This document shows, piece by piece, positions 8,410 through 18,391 of a stretch of 64,000 nucleotides of DNA (positions are counted from its first letter, which is position 1; each line of letters opens with the position of its first letter). The notes below the pieces were generated by a model that was given only the letters and a program-made list of their open reading frames with translations, had not been told where the DNA came from and did no database searches. Position numbers and translations under genes: made by a program. This DNA is from Rhodoferax sp. U2-2l (GTDB lineage: Bacteria; Pseudomonadota; Gammaproteobacteria; Burkholderiales; Burkholderiaceae_C), in contig NZ_JAJCTH010000005.1 in assembly GCF_020594515.1 (NCBI RefSeq), positions 1-64,000 on the forward strand, in the 5' to 3' direction.

Positions 8410-8955
8410 ATGCATCGCCCCCCCATCCAACACTGTAAAAACTGCGGCCAGGCCGTGGTGTACCGGCTCCCCGATGATGGCGACACCAAACAGCGCGCGG
8501 TGTGCACGGTCTGCCATACGGTGCATTACGAAAACCCGCTGAACGTGGTCGGCACCATCCCGGTCTGGGAAGACAAGGTGCTGCTGTGCAAACGCAACAT
8601 CGAGCCGCGATACGGCAAGTGGACCCTGCCCGCGGGCTTCATGGAGCTCAACGAAACCGTGGCCGAGGGCGCCGCCCGCGAAACGCTGGAGGAGGCTGGT
8701 GCGCAGTTCGAACTGGGTGAATTTTTCTCGCTGGTGAACATCGCCCGCGTGGGTCAGGTTCACCTGTTTTACCGTGCCCGGCTACTCAGCGACCAATTCG
8801 ACCCCGGGTTTGAGACCATCGAAGCGCGCCTGTTTTCCGAGGACCAGGTGCCGTGGGACGAGATCGCTTTTCGCACCGTGGCCGAAACCCTGAAGCGCTT
8901 TTTTGCCGACCGACGCCAAGGCCGGTTTGCCACCCATGTCTTTGATATCACCTGA
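8410..8955 (+). CDS. Nudix hydrolase with N-terminal zinc ribbon
   Basis: A 181-residue protein. Residues 9-38 form a zinc ribbon (C-x2-C ... C-x2-C: CKNCGQ and CTVCHT) as in NADH pyrophosphatases. The Nudix box follows at about 77-99: G-x5-E-x7-RETLEEAG, complete. Proteins of this arrangement hydrolyse nucleoside-diphosphate derivatives such as NADH, ADP-ribose or FAD; the substrate is not deducible here. The reverse-oriented gene-free gap after the stop is short and the exonuclease gene begins 160 bp downstream. Confidence 0.88.
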   Translation: MHRPPIQHCKNCGQAVVYRLPDDGDTKQRAVCTVCHTVHYENPLNVVGTIPVWEDKVLLCKRNIEPRYGKWTLPAGFMELNETVAEGAARETLEEAGAQFELGEFFSLVNIARVGQVHLFYRARLLSDQFDPGFETIEARLFSEDQVPWDEIAFRTVAETLKRFFADRRQGRFATHVFDIT

Positions 8956-9114
8956 GCTGCAGGCCACCGTGGTCATCAGCTTGTATCGCATGGCCGACTT
9001 TTTTGTCACCAGCATCTTGGACGACCCGGCCTGGCTGGCACTGATGTTTTGTTGATAATTTCTGGCCCTCATCCTTATCCAGTTTGGGTAAGCAGCTCTT
9101 CTTTTTGAACCTCC

Positions 9115-10539
9115 ATGCTGCCCTGCTACGTCCTGCTTGACCTGGAAACCACCGGCGGCAACGCGGTGCGTGATCGCATCACCGAGATCGCTGCCGTGCG
9201 GGTTGAAAACGGCGTGGAAGTGGCGCGCTGGAGCACGCTGGTCAACCCCGGTGTTCCCATTTCCGGCTTCATCGAACAGCTCACCGGCATCAGCAACCAG
9301 TTGGTGGCCGACGCACCGGGTTTTGACGCCGTTGGCCACCAACTGCTGAGCCTGCTGGACGGCGCCGTGCTGGTGGCGCACAACGTGCGGTTTGACCACG
9401 GCTTTTTGCTCAACGAATTTGCCCGCATGGGTGTGACCTTACGCACCAAAACGCTGTGCACGGTGCGCCTGTCGCGCCTGCTGTACCCCGGTGTCAAGGG
9501 CCACGGGCTGGACGCCATCATGCAGCGCCACGGCATCACCACCGCGTCGCGCCACCGCGCCATGGGTGATGTGCAGGTCATGCAGACCTGGCTGGCACAG
9601 GTCGCCCAACAGTTGGGTGCCGAACACCTGCGACAACAGGCTCTGGTGCTCTTGCAAGGCAGCGCCGCCTTGCCACCACAACTCGACACCAACGTGGCCG
9701 ATATCCCCGACGGCCCGGGCGTCTACATCTTTTACGGTGAAAGCACCCTGCCACTCTACGTGGGCAAAAGTGTCAAGCTGCGCAGCCGGGTCATGTCGCA
9801 CTTCTCTGCCGCCAGCCGAGAGCCGCGCGAGATGCGCATCGCGCAAGAAATCCGCCGCATCGAATGGGTGGAAACGGCCGGCGAACTGGGTGCCCTGCTG
9901 CTCGAAGCGCGGCTGGTGAAAAAACACCAACCGCTGCACAACCGCCAACTGCGCCGCGAAAGCACCTTGTGCGCCTGGCGGCTGGAGGCCAACCCCGGCG
10001 CGCGCCCGCTGCTCACCTTGGTGCGCGGCGCAGAACTGTCACCGCAGCAGTTTGGCAACCTGTACGGCCCGTACCGCTCCAAAAACCAGGCCATCAGCCA
10101 CCTGCGCGAGTTGGCCGACGCCCACGGCCTGTGCCTGCAGGCCTTGGGGCTGGAGTCGGGCAAAGGCCGCTGTTTTGCGCACCAGATCGGGCATTGCAAA
10201 GGCGTGTGTTGCGGCGAAGAAGCCCCCGAGCGGCACCACCTGCGGCTGCAAATGGCGTTGGTGGCCGACAAGCTGCGCGTCTGGCCCTTTGCCGGACCGG
10301 TGGGCCTGCGTGAACACAACCCGCGCACCGGCCAAGCCGACATCCATGTCTTTGACCAGTGGTGCCATCTGGCCACGGTCCGCAGTGACGAGGCCTTGCT
10401 GGAGACGCTGCAAAGCCGCGCCGAGGTGCTGGCGTTTGACCTGGACAGTTACCGGTTGGCACTGAAATACCTGACACCGCCGGGCAAACCAGGCACCTCG
10501 GTGGTGCCGCTGAAACCGTCACACCCAAGCGGCCGCTAA
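9115..10539 (+). CDS. DnaQ-type 3'-5' exonuclease fused to a GIY-YIG (UvrC/Cho-like) endonuclease
   Basis: A 474-residue fusion. Residues 4-165 are a DEDDh exonuclease domain (DLETTG at 9-14, HNVRFDHGFL, HRAMGD near 150). Residues about 200-285 are a GIY-YIG nuclease (GPGVYIFYGE ... LYVGKSVKLRSRV), as in UvrC and Cho, followed by a C-terminal region with a Cys cluster (GHCKGVCCGEE). Such fusions occur in proteobacteria and actinobacteria, often annotated as exonuclease or excinuclease Cho, with a probable role in DNA repair or nucleic-acid turnover. It has its own promoter region at 8956-9114, with no operon partner. Confidence 0.88.
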   Translation: MLPCYVLLDLETTGGNAVRDRITEIAAVRVENGVEVARWSTLVNPGVPISGFIEQLTGISNQLVADAPGFDAVGHQLLSLLDGAVLVAHNVRFDHGFLLNEFARMGVTLRTKTLCTVRLSRLLYPGVKGHGLDAIMQRHGITTASRHRAMGDVQVMQTWLAQVAQQLGAEHLRQQALVLLQGSAALPPQLDTNVADIPDGPGVYIFYGESTLPLYVGKSVKLRSRVMSHFSAASREPREMRIAQEIRRIEWVETAGELGALLLEARLVKKHQPLHNRQLRRESTLCAWRLEANPGARPLLTLVRGAELSPQQFGNLYGPYRSKNQAISHLRELADAHGLCLQALGLESGKGRCFAHQIGHCKGVCCGEEAPERHHLRLQMALVADKLRVWPFAGPVGLREHNPRTGQADIHVFDQWCHLATVRSDEALLETLQSRAEVLAFDLDSYRLALKYLTPPGKPGTSVVPLKPSHPSGR

Positions 10540-10610
10540 CCCTTTGAAAACCAAGCGATCCAGCTGTTTCACCCGTCGTTATTCCTACCAGAAGGTCGCT
10601 TTAAAAACCA

Positions 10611-10620
10611 GGGTTAACCC
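10611..10620. promoter_or_regulatory. Palindrome GGGTTAACCC, candidate operator
   Basis: A perfect 10-bp palindrome about 90 bp upstream of the CoA-transferase start, flanked by AACCAG on the left and CTGGTT on the right, which extends the dyad imperfectly. It could be an operator, but no regulator is adjacent and the assignment rests on symmetry alone. Confidence 0.25.
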
Positions 10621-10708
10621 GTACTAGCTGGTTGGCTGCGGGTAAGATCACAAAGTTTGGCCGTCGGCTGAACCCTGCCTAGCCCTCAACTATTCCGAGT
10701 CACAAGCC

Positions 10709-12226
10709 ATGTTACGTGCCGATCGCGTGAGCAACCCCCTCCTGAAATCCAAAATCATGTCGGCCGACGCCGCCGCCGCGTTGATCCCGGCGGGCGCCAA
10801 CGTGGGCATGAGTGGCTTTACCGGTTCGGGGCACCCCAAGCTGATTCCGGGGGCGCTGGCCAGGCGCATGAAAGCCGCCCACGCCGCAGGTGAAGACTTT
10901 CGCATCGGTCTGTGGACCGGCGCCTCCACCGCGCCTGAACTCGACGGCGTGCTGGCCGAAGCCAACGGCATCGAGATGCGACTGCCCTACCAGTCCGACC
11001 CGACCGTTCGCAAACAGATCAACGCCGGGCAAACACAATACACCGACCTGCACCTGTCACATGTGGCCCAGCTGGTCTGGTTCGGCTTCTTGGGCCATCT
11101 GGATGTGGCGGTGGTCGAAGTGACCGGCATCCTGCCGGACGGTCGCCTGATTCCGTCATCCTCCGTGGGCAACAACAAGACCTGGATCGACCAGGCCGAC
11201 AAGATCATCCTCGAAGTGAATTCGATGCAAAACATGGGCCTGGAGGGCATGCACGACATCTATTACGGCACCCAGCTGCCGCCAGACCGCCAGCCAATTC
11301 CGCTGGTGCGCGCCAATGGCCGCATTGGTGAGGCCTACCTGCGTTGTGACCTGAGCAAGGTCATTGCGGTGGTGGAAACCAACCAGCCCGACCGCAACAC
11401 CCCGTTCACGGCGCCGGACGAAACCTCGCAGCGCATTGCCGACCATGTGATCAACTTTTTGGGCCTGGAGGTCAAGGCCGGGCGTTTGCCCGCCGATTTG
11501 CTGCCGCTGCAATCGGGCGTCGGCAACATCGCCAACGCGGTGCTGGCTGGCCTCAACAAAGGCCCATTCGAGAACATGACCGCCTACACCGAGGTGCTGC
11601 AAGACGGCATGCTCGACATGCTGCGTTCAGGCAAGCTCACCTCGGCCAGCGCCACCGCGTTGTCGTTCAGCCCTGAAGCGCTGAAAGATTTCAACGACAA
11701 CATCGAGTTTTACAGCAAACGCATCGTGCTGCGCCCGCAAGAGATCAGCAACCACCCCGAAGTGGTGCGCCGCCTGGGCGTTATCGCCATGAACGCGATG
11801 ATCGAGGCCGACATTTACGGCAACGTCAACTCCACCCATATCAAGGGCACCAGTGTCATGAACGGCATTGGTGGCTCGGGCGACTTTGCCCGCAACGCGT
11901 TTTTGTCGTTTTTTGTGACGCCCTCCACCGCCAAAAACGGTGCCTTGTCATGCATCGTGCCGATGGTGTCGCACGTGGACCATACCGAACACGACGTGCA
12001 AATTCTCGTCACCGAACAGGGTCTGGCTGACCTGCGCGGCCTGTCGCCCAAACAGCGCGCCCGCCTGATCATTGCCAACTGCGCCCACCCGGACTACCGC
12101 CCGGCCCTCACCGAATACTACGAGCGGGCCCTGCGCGAATCCCCCGGCAAACACACGCCGCACCTGATGAGCGAAGCCCTCACCTGGCAGGAAACGGCAC
12201 TGCGGGTGATGGAAACCACCGAGTGA
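10709..12226 (+). CDS. Acetyl-CoA hydrolase / succinyl-CoA:acetate CoA-transferase family protein
   Basis: A 505-residue class I CoA-transferase of the Ach1/AarC/Cat1 group. It shows VGMSGFTGSGHPK near the N-terminus, the conserved Glu295 in AYTEVLQDG (the position corresponding to the glutamyl-CoA residue of AarC, Glu294) and GGSGDFARNA near 390. The reaction moves CoA between succinyl-CoA and acetate (or propionate), or hydrolyses acetyl-CoA. A link to PHA turnover or acetate assimilation is inference. It is monocistronic, with a hairpin at 12275-12293 downstream. Confidence 0.9.
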   Translation: MLRADRVSNPLLKSKIMSADAAAALIPAGANVGMSGFTGSGHPKLIPGALARRMKAAHAAGEDFRIGLWTGASTAPELDGVLAEANGIEMRLPYQSDPTVRKQINAGQTQYTDLHLSHVAQLVWFGFLGHLDVAVVEVTGILPDGRLIPSSSVGNNKTWIDQADKIILEVNSMQNMGLEGMHDIYYGTQLPPDRQPIPLVRANGRIGEAYLRCDLSKVIAVVETNQPDRNTPFTAPDETSQRIADHVINFLGLEVKAGRLPADLLPLQSGVGNIANAVLAGLNKGPFENMTAYTEVLQDGMLDMLRSGKLTSASATALSFSPEALKDFNDNIEFYSKRIVLRPQEISNHPEVVRRLGVIAMNAMIEADIYGNVNSTHIKGTSVMNGIGGSGDFARNAFLSFFVTPSTAKNGALSCIVPMVSHVDHTEHDVQILVTEQGLADLRGLSPKQRARLIIANCAHPDYRPALTEYYERALRESPGKHTPHLMSEALTWQETALRVMETTE

Positions 12227-12274
12227 GGTCTGCCCGTGTTGGGGTGACATGTTTCCTCACGAAAAGTAGGAGCT

Positions 12275-12293
12275 TGGCACCCGCACGGTGCCA
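12275..12293 (+). terminator. Hairpin downstream of the CoA-transferase gene
   Basis: TGGCACC (12275-12281), loop CGCAC, GGTGCCA (12287-12293): a perfect 7-bp stem, but there is no T-run after it, so it is a weak or Rho-assisted terminator candidate. The Bax-inhibitor gene starts 70 bp further on. Confidence 0.4.
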
Positions 12294-12362
12294 GTCATCG
12301 CCGCGCTCACTTTAAACTTAGGTCGTTTTCAACTTTTTCTTCGACAGCATAGGAGGCTAGCC

Positions 12363-13058
12363 ATGTCCGATCACATTGAGTCTATTGACCGCAGCTACGG
12401 CCTGGGCACGGGTGCGGCGCAGCGCAACAAAGTCCTGCGCAACACCTATTGGTTGCTCGCGCTCAGTCTGGTGCCCACCGTTTTGGGCGCCTGGTTGGGT
12501 GTTGCCACCGGCATCACCCAGTCATTGGGTGGCGGCCTGGGCCTGATCCTGTTCCTGGGCGGCGCGTTCGGCTTCATCTTTGCCATTGAAAAGACCAAGA
12601 ACACCGCCGCCGGTGTGCCGGTGCTGCTGGCGTTCACGTTTTTCATGGGCTTGATGTTGTCGCGCATGATCGCGATGGTGCTCGGCTTCAAGAATGGCCC
12701 TGACCTGATCATGACCGCGTTTGGCGGCACGGCGGGCGTGTTTTTCCTGATGGCCAGCCTGTCCAGCGTCATCAAACGTGACCTCTCCGGTATGGGCAAG
12801 TGGCTCTTTGTGGGCGCGCTGGCGATTTTGGTGGGGGGCATCATCAACGTGTTCGTGGGCTCCACCGCCGGCATGATGGCCCTGTCCGTGATGGCCATCG
12901 GCGTCTTCAGTGCCTTCATGTTGTATGACCTGAAGCGCATTGTGGACGGCGGCGAAACCAACTACATCAGCGCCACGCTGGCGCTGTACCTGGACATCAT
13001 CAACGTGTTCCAGAGTTTGCTGGCCCTGTTGGGCATCATGGGCGGCGAGCGCGACTGA
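12363..13058 (+). CDS. Bax inhibitor-1/YccA family membrane protein
   Basis: A 231-residue integral membrane protein with about seven hydrophobic segments. It is typical of the UPF0005/TMBIM family, with a polar N-terminal tail (MSDHIESIDRSYGLGTG), a conserved Asp pair region near FMLYDLKRIVDGGETNYI, and a C-terminal LDIINVFQSLLALLG helix. E. coli YccA modulates FtsH proteolysis, and other homologues are pH-gated calcium leak channels; the role here is inferred only from family. AGGAGG lies 6 nt before ATG 12363. It ends at a strong terminator. Confidence 0.9.
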   Translation: MSDHIESIDRSYGLGTGAAQRNKVLRNTYWLLALSLVPTVLGAWLGVATGITQSLGGGLGLILFLGGAFGFIFAIEKTKNTAAGVPVLLAFTFFMGLMLSRMIAMVLGFKNGPDLIMTAFGGTAGVFFLMASLSSVIKRDLSGMGKWLFVGALAILVGGIINVFVGSTAGMMALSVMAIGVFSAFMLYDLKRIVDGGETNYISATLALYLDIINVFQSLLALLGIMGGERD

Positions 13059-13074
13059 GTCACTGCTTAGTCCC

Positions 13075-13107
13075 CGAAAAAAAGGCCCAATCGGGCCTTT
13101 TTTTATG
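13075..13107 (+). terminator. Rho-independent terminator after the Bax-inhibitor gene
   Basis: AAAGGCCC-AATC... stem 13081-13088 pairs with GGGCCTTT 13093-13100 around a 4-nt loop, followed by a T-run to 13104 and preceded by an A-run. Canonical. Confidence 0.9.
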
Positions 13108-13160
13108 CTTAGCGGCAGCAGCAGCGTGTTGGAATCAAAAGCATAATTCGAGGTCCCTGT

Positions 13161-13526
13161 ATGCCCTTCAAACGCCCTTCCCTGTCCAGACATTGGCTGC
13201 TTCTCGCCGTAGCCGTGCTGCTGTCTGCCTGCGACTTGCTGGGCCTGGGGCCTGATCCCCGAATCGCACAACGCGAAGCCGATGCCAAGGCCATCGGTGC
13301 CGCCTGCCGCAATGGCCTGCGCGGGATTGAAGACTGCTACGCGCTGAACAAGGGCGTCAACAAGGCCGCCATCTATGCGGGCTGGCTGGAAATGGACGCC
13401 TACATGCGCGAAAACAAACTGGAAGGTCAGCGCGCCGAGATTGCACCGCCAGGTGCTGCCCCTGCAGCCCCAGCGGAAGAAGTCGTCGAAGAAGCCGAAC
13501 CCAAAGCCAAAGCAGCGGCGCGTTGA
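13161..13526 (+). CDS. Putative small lipoprotein, unknown function
   Basis: 121 residues with a basic N-terminus, a hydrophobic core and the lipobox LLSAC (Cys24), so probably lipid-anchored. The mature part contains Cys residues (ACRNGLRGIEDCY) and an Ala/Pro/Glu-rich tail. I do not recognise a domain beyond this. It lies just downstream of the Bax-inhibitor terminator and converges on rlmD (50 bp between stops), so it is an isolated transcript. Confidence 0.7.
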   Translation: MPFKRPSLSRHWLLLAVAVLLSACDLLGLGPDPRIAQREADAKAIGAACRNGLRGIEDCYALNKGVNKAAIYAGWLEMDAYMRENKLEGQRAEIAPPGAAPAAPAEEVVEEAEPKAKAAAR

Positions 13527-13576
13527 CGCTTGGGCGGCCCTGGGGGTGAGTGGCGGTCAACGCCCGTTCGGATGCG

Positions 13577-15016
13577 TTACTCGTCCAGGTCAAACACCGC
13601 CATGCTCTCCACATGCGCCGTGTGCGGAAACATGTTCACCACACCCGCAGCCGAACAACGGTAACCGGCCTGGTGCACCAGCAAACCGGCGTCACGGGCC
13701 AGGGTGGACGGGTTGCAACTCACATACACAATGCGCTTGGGCGGTGTCCAGTCACTGGCGCCAGGGGTGGCGGGCAGCTCAGACGCACCCAACTTTTGTT
13801 GATGCAACTCAGCCAGTGAGCGCGCCATTGCAAACGCACCCTCGCGTGGTGGGTCCACCAGCCATTTGTCGGCCACACCGTCATGGACCAACATCTCAGG
13901 GGTCATTTCAAACAAGTTGCGCGCGACGAATGTTGTGTCACACAAGCCTCGTGTCCCAGCATTCAGGGTGCGATTGGACTCGAAGTTCTCACGCGCACGC
14001 GCCACCAGGGTGTCGCTGCCTTCGATGCCCACCACCTCACCGGCCCGGGTCGCAATAGGCAGGGTGAAGTTGCCCAGACCGCAAAACCAGTCGATCACCC
14101 GCTCGCCTTTTTGTGCGTCCAGCAGACGCAGCGCACGCGACACCAGCACCCGGTTGATCTCCGGGTTGACCTGGGTGAAATCGGTCGGTTTGAACGGCAT
14201 GGTGATGCCAAATTCGGGCAAGCCGTAGGACAACACCGGCACCCCTTCATCCAACAAGCAAACGGTTTCTGGTCCTTTGCTTTGCAGCCACCATTGCACC
14301 GGCGGATGCGCTGCCGCAAACGCGCGCAGCCGCGCCAGATCGGCCTCACTCAGGGGCTCCAGATGCCGCAGCACCAGGGCGATCACCTCGTCGCCAGCCG
14401 CCAGCTCAATCTGTGGGCAGGTTTCCACCGCATCCAGGGACAACATCAACTGGCGCAAGGGCATCAACATGGCACTGACTTGCGGCAGCAGCACCGGACA
14501 GACCCCCATGTCGGCCACGTAGCGGCTTTTACGTTCATGAAAACCGATCAGCACGGTGCCTTTTTTGCGCACATGCCGCACCGACAGGCGGGCGCGGTAC
14601 CGGTAGCCCCAGCTCGCGCCCTCAATCGGACGCAGGATCTGGTCCGGCTTGACCTTGCCCAAATGCCACAGGTTGTCCTCCAGCGCGCGTTGTTTGACAG
14701 CCACCTGGGCGCTGGCGTGCAGATGCTGCATCTTGCAGCCGCCACAGGCGCCGGTGTGCAACCCGAAGTGCGGGCACCCCGGCTCGACGCGCTGCGATGA
14801 GGCGCGGTGAATCTGGGTGAGCGTGCCCTGCTCCCAGTTGTTTTTGTGACGGTTGATATTGGCGCTGACCCACTCGAAAGGCAGCCCCCCTTCAATAAAC
14901 ACCACCTTGCCGTCGGCCTTGTGCGCCACGCCCTGGGCGTCGAGGTCCAGCGATTCAACGTGCAGCCAATGGTCAGGGAAAGCAGCAGCCGCTGCTGGTT
15001 GGGTGGGTTCAGTCAT
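13577..15016 (-). CDS. rlmD: 23S rRNA (uracil-1939-C5)-methyltransferase RlmD
   Basis: A 479-residue RumA-type enzyme that methylates U1939 of 23S rRNA with SAM. It has an N-terminal TRAM-like segment (about 15-75), a 4Fe-4S cluster motif (CPHFG...CGGCKMQH near 81-96), a C-terminal methyltransferase domain with [14 protein letters not shown], and the nucleophilic Cys in [11 protein letters not shown]. All key residues are present. It follows nlpD on the same strand after 58 bp. In Burkholderia and Ralstonia rpoS usually lies between these two genes; here it does not. Confidence 0.93.
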   Translation of the reverse strand: MTEPTQPAAAAAFPDHWLHVESLDLDAQGVAHKADGKVVFIEGGLPFEWVSANINRHKNNWEQGTLTQIHRASSQRVEPGCPHFGLHTGACGGCKMQHLHASAQVAVKQRALEDNLWHLGKVKPDQILRPIEGASWGYRYRARLSVRHVRKKGTVLIGFHERKSRYVADMGVCPVLLPQVSAMLMPLRQLMLSLDAVETCPQIELAAGDEVIALVLRHLEPLSEADLARLRAFAAAHPPVQWWLQSKGPETVCLLDEGVPVLSYGLPEFGITMPFKPTDFTQVNPEINRVLVSRALRLLDAQKGERVIDWFCGLGNFTLPIATRAGEVVGIEGSDTLVARARENFESNRTLNAGTRGLCDTTFVARNLFEMTPEMLVHDGVADKWLVDPPREGAFAMARSLAELHQQKLGASELPATPGASDWTPPKRIVYVSCNPSTLARDAGLLVHQAGYRCSAAGVVNMFPHTAHVESMAVFDLDE

Positions 15017-15074
15017 GAGAGGAAGGCAATGAAATCACGGGAGGCGTCAACCCCGAACGCGTCGGGGGCACCGG

Positions 15075-15941
15075 TTAGCGCGCAGGCAGGTATTTGGCAG
15101 GGTCGACCGGTTTGCCCTGGCGGCGAACCTCAAAATGGAGCTTGACACGGTCGGCATCGCTGCTGCCCATCTCGGCGATCTTTTGCCCCTTGAGCACGGA
15201 CTGGTCTTCTTTCACCAGCAAGGTCTGGTTGTGGGCGTAAGCGGTCAGGAACACGTTGTTGTGCTTCAGGATGATCAGGTTGCCGTAGCCGCGCAACCCG
15301 GCGCCCACATACACCACCCGGCCATCCGCGGCGGCCAGCACGGCGTCACCGGCTTTGCCACCGATGTCGAGGCCCTTGTTTTTGACGTCGTCAAAACCAG
15401 CCAGCACCGCCCCATTGGCTGGCCAGATCCAGTTGAGGTCATCCTCTGGTGCCAGCGTCTTGGCCACGGGCGCCGCGGAGGCAGGCACTGCCGGTGCTTC
15501 AGCTGCTGCCGAGGCTGCCGACGAAGCTGCTGAAGCCGCGGGTGTTGCCACCACTTGCGGGCGCCCAATCGGTTTGACCACCACCTCGCCGCCCGCCGGG
15601 GGAATGATCCGCAGCACCTGACCCACTTCGATGCGGTTGGGGTTGTCGAGTTGGTTCCAGCGTGTGAGGTCCTGGGTCGACTGCCCGTGTTCCAGCGAAA
15701 TCCGCAGCAGGGTGTCGCCCGGCTTCACGGTGTAGTAGCCGGGCTTGCCTGCATTCTCAAAACCTGGGGGTTGTTTGATGGCAGCCAAGTCTGCTGGCGA
15801 CTTACCCGCAGAAACGCCCGACGTTGACACCCGATCTTCCACTGGCGCGCGGTTGAGTGATGTCGAGGTACAGCCAGACAACACCAGTGCAACCACGGTG
15901 ATGCCCAGCCCCAAACCCCATCGACGAAACAAACGTGTCAT
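15075..15941 (-). CDS. nlpD: NlpD-type lipoprotein, murein hydrolase activator (LysM + LytM/M23)
   Basis: 288 residues from ATG 15941. The signal peptide ends in a lipobox (VLSGC), then comes a LysM repeat (YYTVKPGDTLLRIS...GQVLRI), an Ala-rich linker and a C-terminal LytM domain. The zinc ligands of active M23 peptidases are not conserved (LDIGGKAGD instead of a HxxxD motif), as expected of NlpD/EnvC-type amidase activators. It would act in the periplasm on AmiC during septum splitting. Part of the surE-pcm-nlpD run; 11 bp after pcm. Confidence 0.9.
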   Translation of the reverse strand: MTRLFRRWGLGLGITVVALVLSGCTSTSLNRAPVEDRVSTSGVSAGKSPADLAAIKQPPGFENAGKPGYYTVKPGDTLLRISLEHGQSTQDLTRWNQLDNPNRIEVGQVLRIIPPAGGEVVVKPIGRPQVVATPAASAASSAASAAAEAPAVPASAAPVAKTLAPEDDLNWIWPANGAVLAGFDDVKNKGLDIGGKAGDAVLAAADGRVVYVGAGLRGYGNLIILKHNNVFLTAYAHNQTLLVKEDQSVLKGQKIAEMGSSDADRVKLHFEVRRQGKPVDPAKYLPAR

Positions 15942-15952
15942 AAATATCCCTG

Positions 15953-16738
15953 TCAAGCAACGCCCGATTTTAAGGGGACGAAATGAACGGCTTCCATGAC
16001 CGTGTGGCGAAAGCCTTGTGCTGTCTTGTCGACAACCATCAGCGCCTGGCGCCCGGGGCTGTGGGCGCCCGCTGCCACCGGCGCGACCAACCGGCCCCCA
16101 ACGGCAAGCTGCTCCAGCCAGCACGCGGGGATGGCCTCGCCGCCGGCTGCCGCAATGATGCCGGCATACGGTGCACCCCGGGCATAACCGGCCATGCCGT
16201 CGCCAAACAGCAGATGCACATTGGCCAGCCGCAGGTGTCGCAAGTTGTCCCGCGCCTTGTCATGCAAACCGCGCAGCCGCTCGATCGAGTACACCTCGGT
16301 GCACAAATGGCTCAAAACGGCGGCCTGATAACCACAACCGGTACCGATTTCCAGCACCCGCCCCAGTCGCCCCGCCGTGCCCTGGCGCAACAGTTCCAAC
16401 ATGCGCGACACCACACCCGGCTTGGAGATGGTCTGGCCCAGGCCGATAGGCAGGCTGGTGTCCTCATAGGCCTGGTTGACCAAGGCTGAGTCAACAAACC
16501 GGTGTCGCTCCACCGAACCCATGGCCGACAGCACCTGCTGATCTGCAATCCCCTGCTGGGCCAGTTTGGTCACCATACTGCGCCGCACCGCACTCGAATC
16601 CATGCCCAGACCCGCCGGTGCGTGGGGGGTGCCATGCCGCAGCACGGGCGTCAGGGGTTTGGGTGCTGGATTCGGCCCCAGACGGGCCGGAAACCCCGGG
16701 CGGGGTTTGACACTGGTGGTGTGACGTTCCGCCATCAA
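15953..16738 (-). CDS. pcm: Protein-L-isoaspartate O-methyltransferase
   Basis: A 261-residue SAM-dependent repair methyltransferase for damaged Asp/Asn residues. The conserved region begins at about residue 45 ([20 protein letters not shown]). [22 protein letters not shown], the SAM loop [16 protein letters not shown] and the C-terminal substrate segment are all present. The first 45 residues are a Pro-rich extension, so a later start (Met46) is possible. The ATG overlaps the surE stop by 4 bp (16735-16738), indicating translational coupling. Confidence 0.92.
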   Translation of the reverse strand: MMAERHTTSVKPRPGFPARLGPNPAPKPLTPVLRHGTPHAPAGLGMDSSAVRRSMVTKLAQQGIADQQVLSAMGSVERHRFVDSALVNQAYEDTSLPIGLGQTISKPGVVSRMLELLRQGTAGRLGRVLEIGTGCGYQAAVLSHLCTEVYSIERLRGLHDKARDNLRHLRLANVHLLFGDGMAGYARGAPYAGIIAAAGGEAIPACWLEQLAVGGRLVAPVAAGAHSPGRQALMVVDKTAQGFRHTVMEAVHFVPLKSGVA

Positions 16739-17508
16739 CGCGCGCCCATGCCGGAGGACAAACGCGCTGCTGTCTGCGCCCAGTAGCCCAGGTTGTCGTG
16801 GTCGGTCAGGTCCACCTTGAGCGGGGTGATCGCGATGTGCCCCTGCGCTGTGGCATGAAAGTCGGTGCCATCGGCATCATCTTTGGCCGGACCGGCGGCA
16901 CCAATCCAGTACATCGTCTCGTTACGTGGATTCTGCTGGGTGATGACCGGCTCCGCGGCGTGGCGCCGTCCCAGACGGCAGAGCTTGACGTGCCCCATTT
17001 GATCGACCGGCAGGTTCGGAATGTTGACGTTGAGCAACCAGGCGCCGCTGCCCAAAAGATTTTGTTGGGACATCTGCAACACCAGCTCACGCGCCTTGTG
17101 CGCTGCGGCGTCCAGATGCAACCAATCCCGCTGAACCTGGGAAAACGCGATCGACGGGATACCAAACAAATACCCTTCCATCGCCGCACCCACCGTGCCC
17201 GAGTAAATGGTGTCGTCGCCCATGTTGGCGCCGTTGTTGATGCCTGACACCACCAGATCGGGGCGGTAGTCCAGCAAGCCGGTCAGGGCAATGTGCACAC
17301 AGTCGGCCGGTGTGCCGTTGACGTACCGAAAGCCATTGACCGCCCGCTGGACATACAGCGGTGAATGCAACGTCAACGCGTTGGACTTGGCGCTGTTGTT
17401 CTGCTCCGGCGCCACCACCTCAACGTCTGCAATCTCTCTGAGCGCCTCATACAGCGCCACCACACCGGGCGCCTGATAACCATCGTCGTTTGATATCAAT
17501 ATTCTCAT
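16735..17508 (-). CDS. surE: 5'/3'-nucleotidase SurE
   Basis: 257 residues from ATG 17508 ([15 protein letters not shown]). The metal site DD (residues 8-9), the NNSAKS segment, [11 protein letters not shown] and [22 protein letters not shown] are all typical of SurE. The enzyme dephosphorylates nucleoside monophosphates and short polyphosphate and is linked to stationary-phase survival. A longer in-frame upstream extension is discarded because it lacks family sequence. First gene of surE-pcm-nlpD(-rlmD). Confidence 0.95.
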   Translation of the reverse strand: MRILISNDDGYQAPGVVALYEALREIADVEVVAPEQNNSAKSNALTLHSPLYVQRAVNGFRYVNGTPADCVHIALTGLLDYRPDLVVSGINNGANMGDDTIYSGTVGAAMEGYLFGIPSIAFSQVQRDWLHLDAAAHKARELVLQMSQQNLLGSGAWLLNVNIPNLPVDQMGHVKLCRLGRRHAAEPVITQQNPRNETMYWIGAAGPAKDDADGTDFHATAQGHIAITPLKVDLTDHDNLGYWAQTAARLSSGMGAR

Positions 17509-17548
17509 GGGGGTTACCTTTGGTCTGAATTTATTGTAAGGGTCCCCC

Positions 17549-18355
17549 TCAGGCCGACACCAGACCCGCAACGCGTGCCAGCATCAACAGCGCCACGGCG
17601 ACGCTGAACCACGCAAACGCCTGCTGCAAATGTTGGGGTGGCAGCTTGCTGGCCACCAACCGCCCAGCCAACAGCGCCACCACCGCACCGGCCGCAAAAG
17701 GCCGCACAATGCCCCAGTCCAAGGCACCGTGCCAGGCAGCGGACGCCACGCCGCTGAGCGACACCAGCGCCATCACCGCCAGCGAGGTGGCCTGCACACT
17801 GCGCACGGTCAAGTCGGTGTACCGCGTCAGGGCCGGCACAATCACAAAGCCACCCCCGACCCCCAACAAACCGCTCAGCAGGCCCGCCCCCATGCCGGTG
17901 CCCGTGAGCACCCGGGCACACGGACGTGTCCAGGTCAGCCGCTGGTCCACCGCACTCACAACACAAGGCGCCTGCGCCCGGGTCGCTGCCGCTGCCCCAG
18001 CCTGCGACAGGGTGCGCCAGGCGGCATACAACATCACCAGCGCAAAGGCCACGGTCAGTGGTTGATTGGGGAGGATCTGCGCCAGAAAAAACCCGACCGG
18101 CGCCATCAGCATGCCCGCCGTGCCCATCAAGGCCGCAGCGCGGTACCTGACGATGCCGTCCCGCCAACCCAGAACCGCCCCCAGCAACGAGGCGGCAAAC
18201 ACCGCCGCCAGACCGATCGGTGCCGCCTGCTGCACCGACAGCTGCAACCCAAACACCAGCACAGGAACCGACAGGATGCCGCCGCCCGCCCCGGTGAAGG
18301 CCAGCACCAAACCAATCAGGACGCCCAAAAGCGCGGTGAGCATCACAGCATCCAT
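17549..18355 (-). CDS. TauE/SafE-family sulfite/sulfonate exporter-like permease
   Basis: A 268-residue membrane protein with about eight helices in two repeats. Each repeat carries the glycine-rich family signature ([17 protein letters not shown] near 20-36 and [17 protein letters not shown] near 160). TauE/SafE proteins export sulfite, sulfoacetate or related organosulfur anions; the substrate is unknown here. It lies 40 bp upstream of surE on the same strand and could be co-transcribed with it. Confidence 0.85.
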   Translation of the reverse strand: MDAVMLTALLGVLIGLVLAFTGAGGGILSVPVLVFGLQLSVQQAAPIGLAAVFAASLLGAVLGWRDGIVRYRAAALMGTAGMLMAPVGFFLAQILPNQPLTVAFALVMLYAAWRTLSQAGAAAATRAQAPCVVSAVDQRLTWTRPCARVLTGTGMGAGLLSGLLGVGGGFVIVPALTRYTDLTVRSVQATSLAVMALVSLSGVASAAWHGALDWGIVRPFAAGAVVALLAGRLVASKLPPQHLQQAFAWFSVAVALLMLARVAGLVSA

Positions 18356-18391
18356 GTCTGAGGGATCATTGTTGTCATGATGGCAGCCATG

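Noticed and set aside
8936..9055. 39-codon ORF after the Nudix gene
   Set aside because: Overlaps the Nudix 3' end, has no convincing ribosome-binding site and no recognisable sequence; kept only as a possibility.
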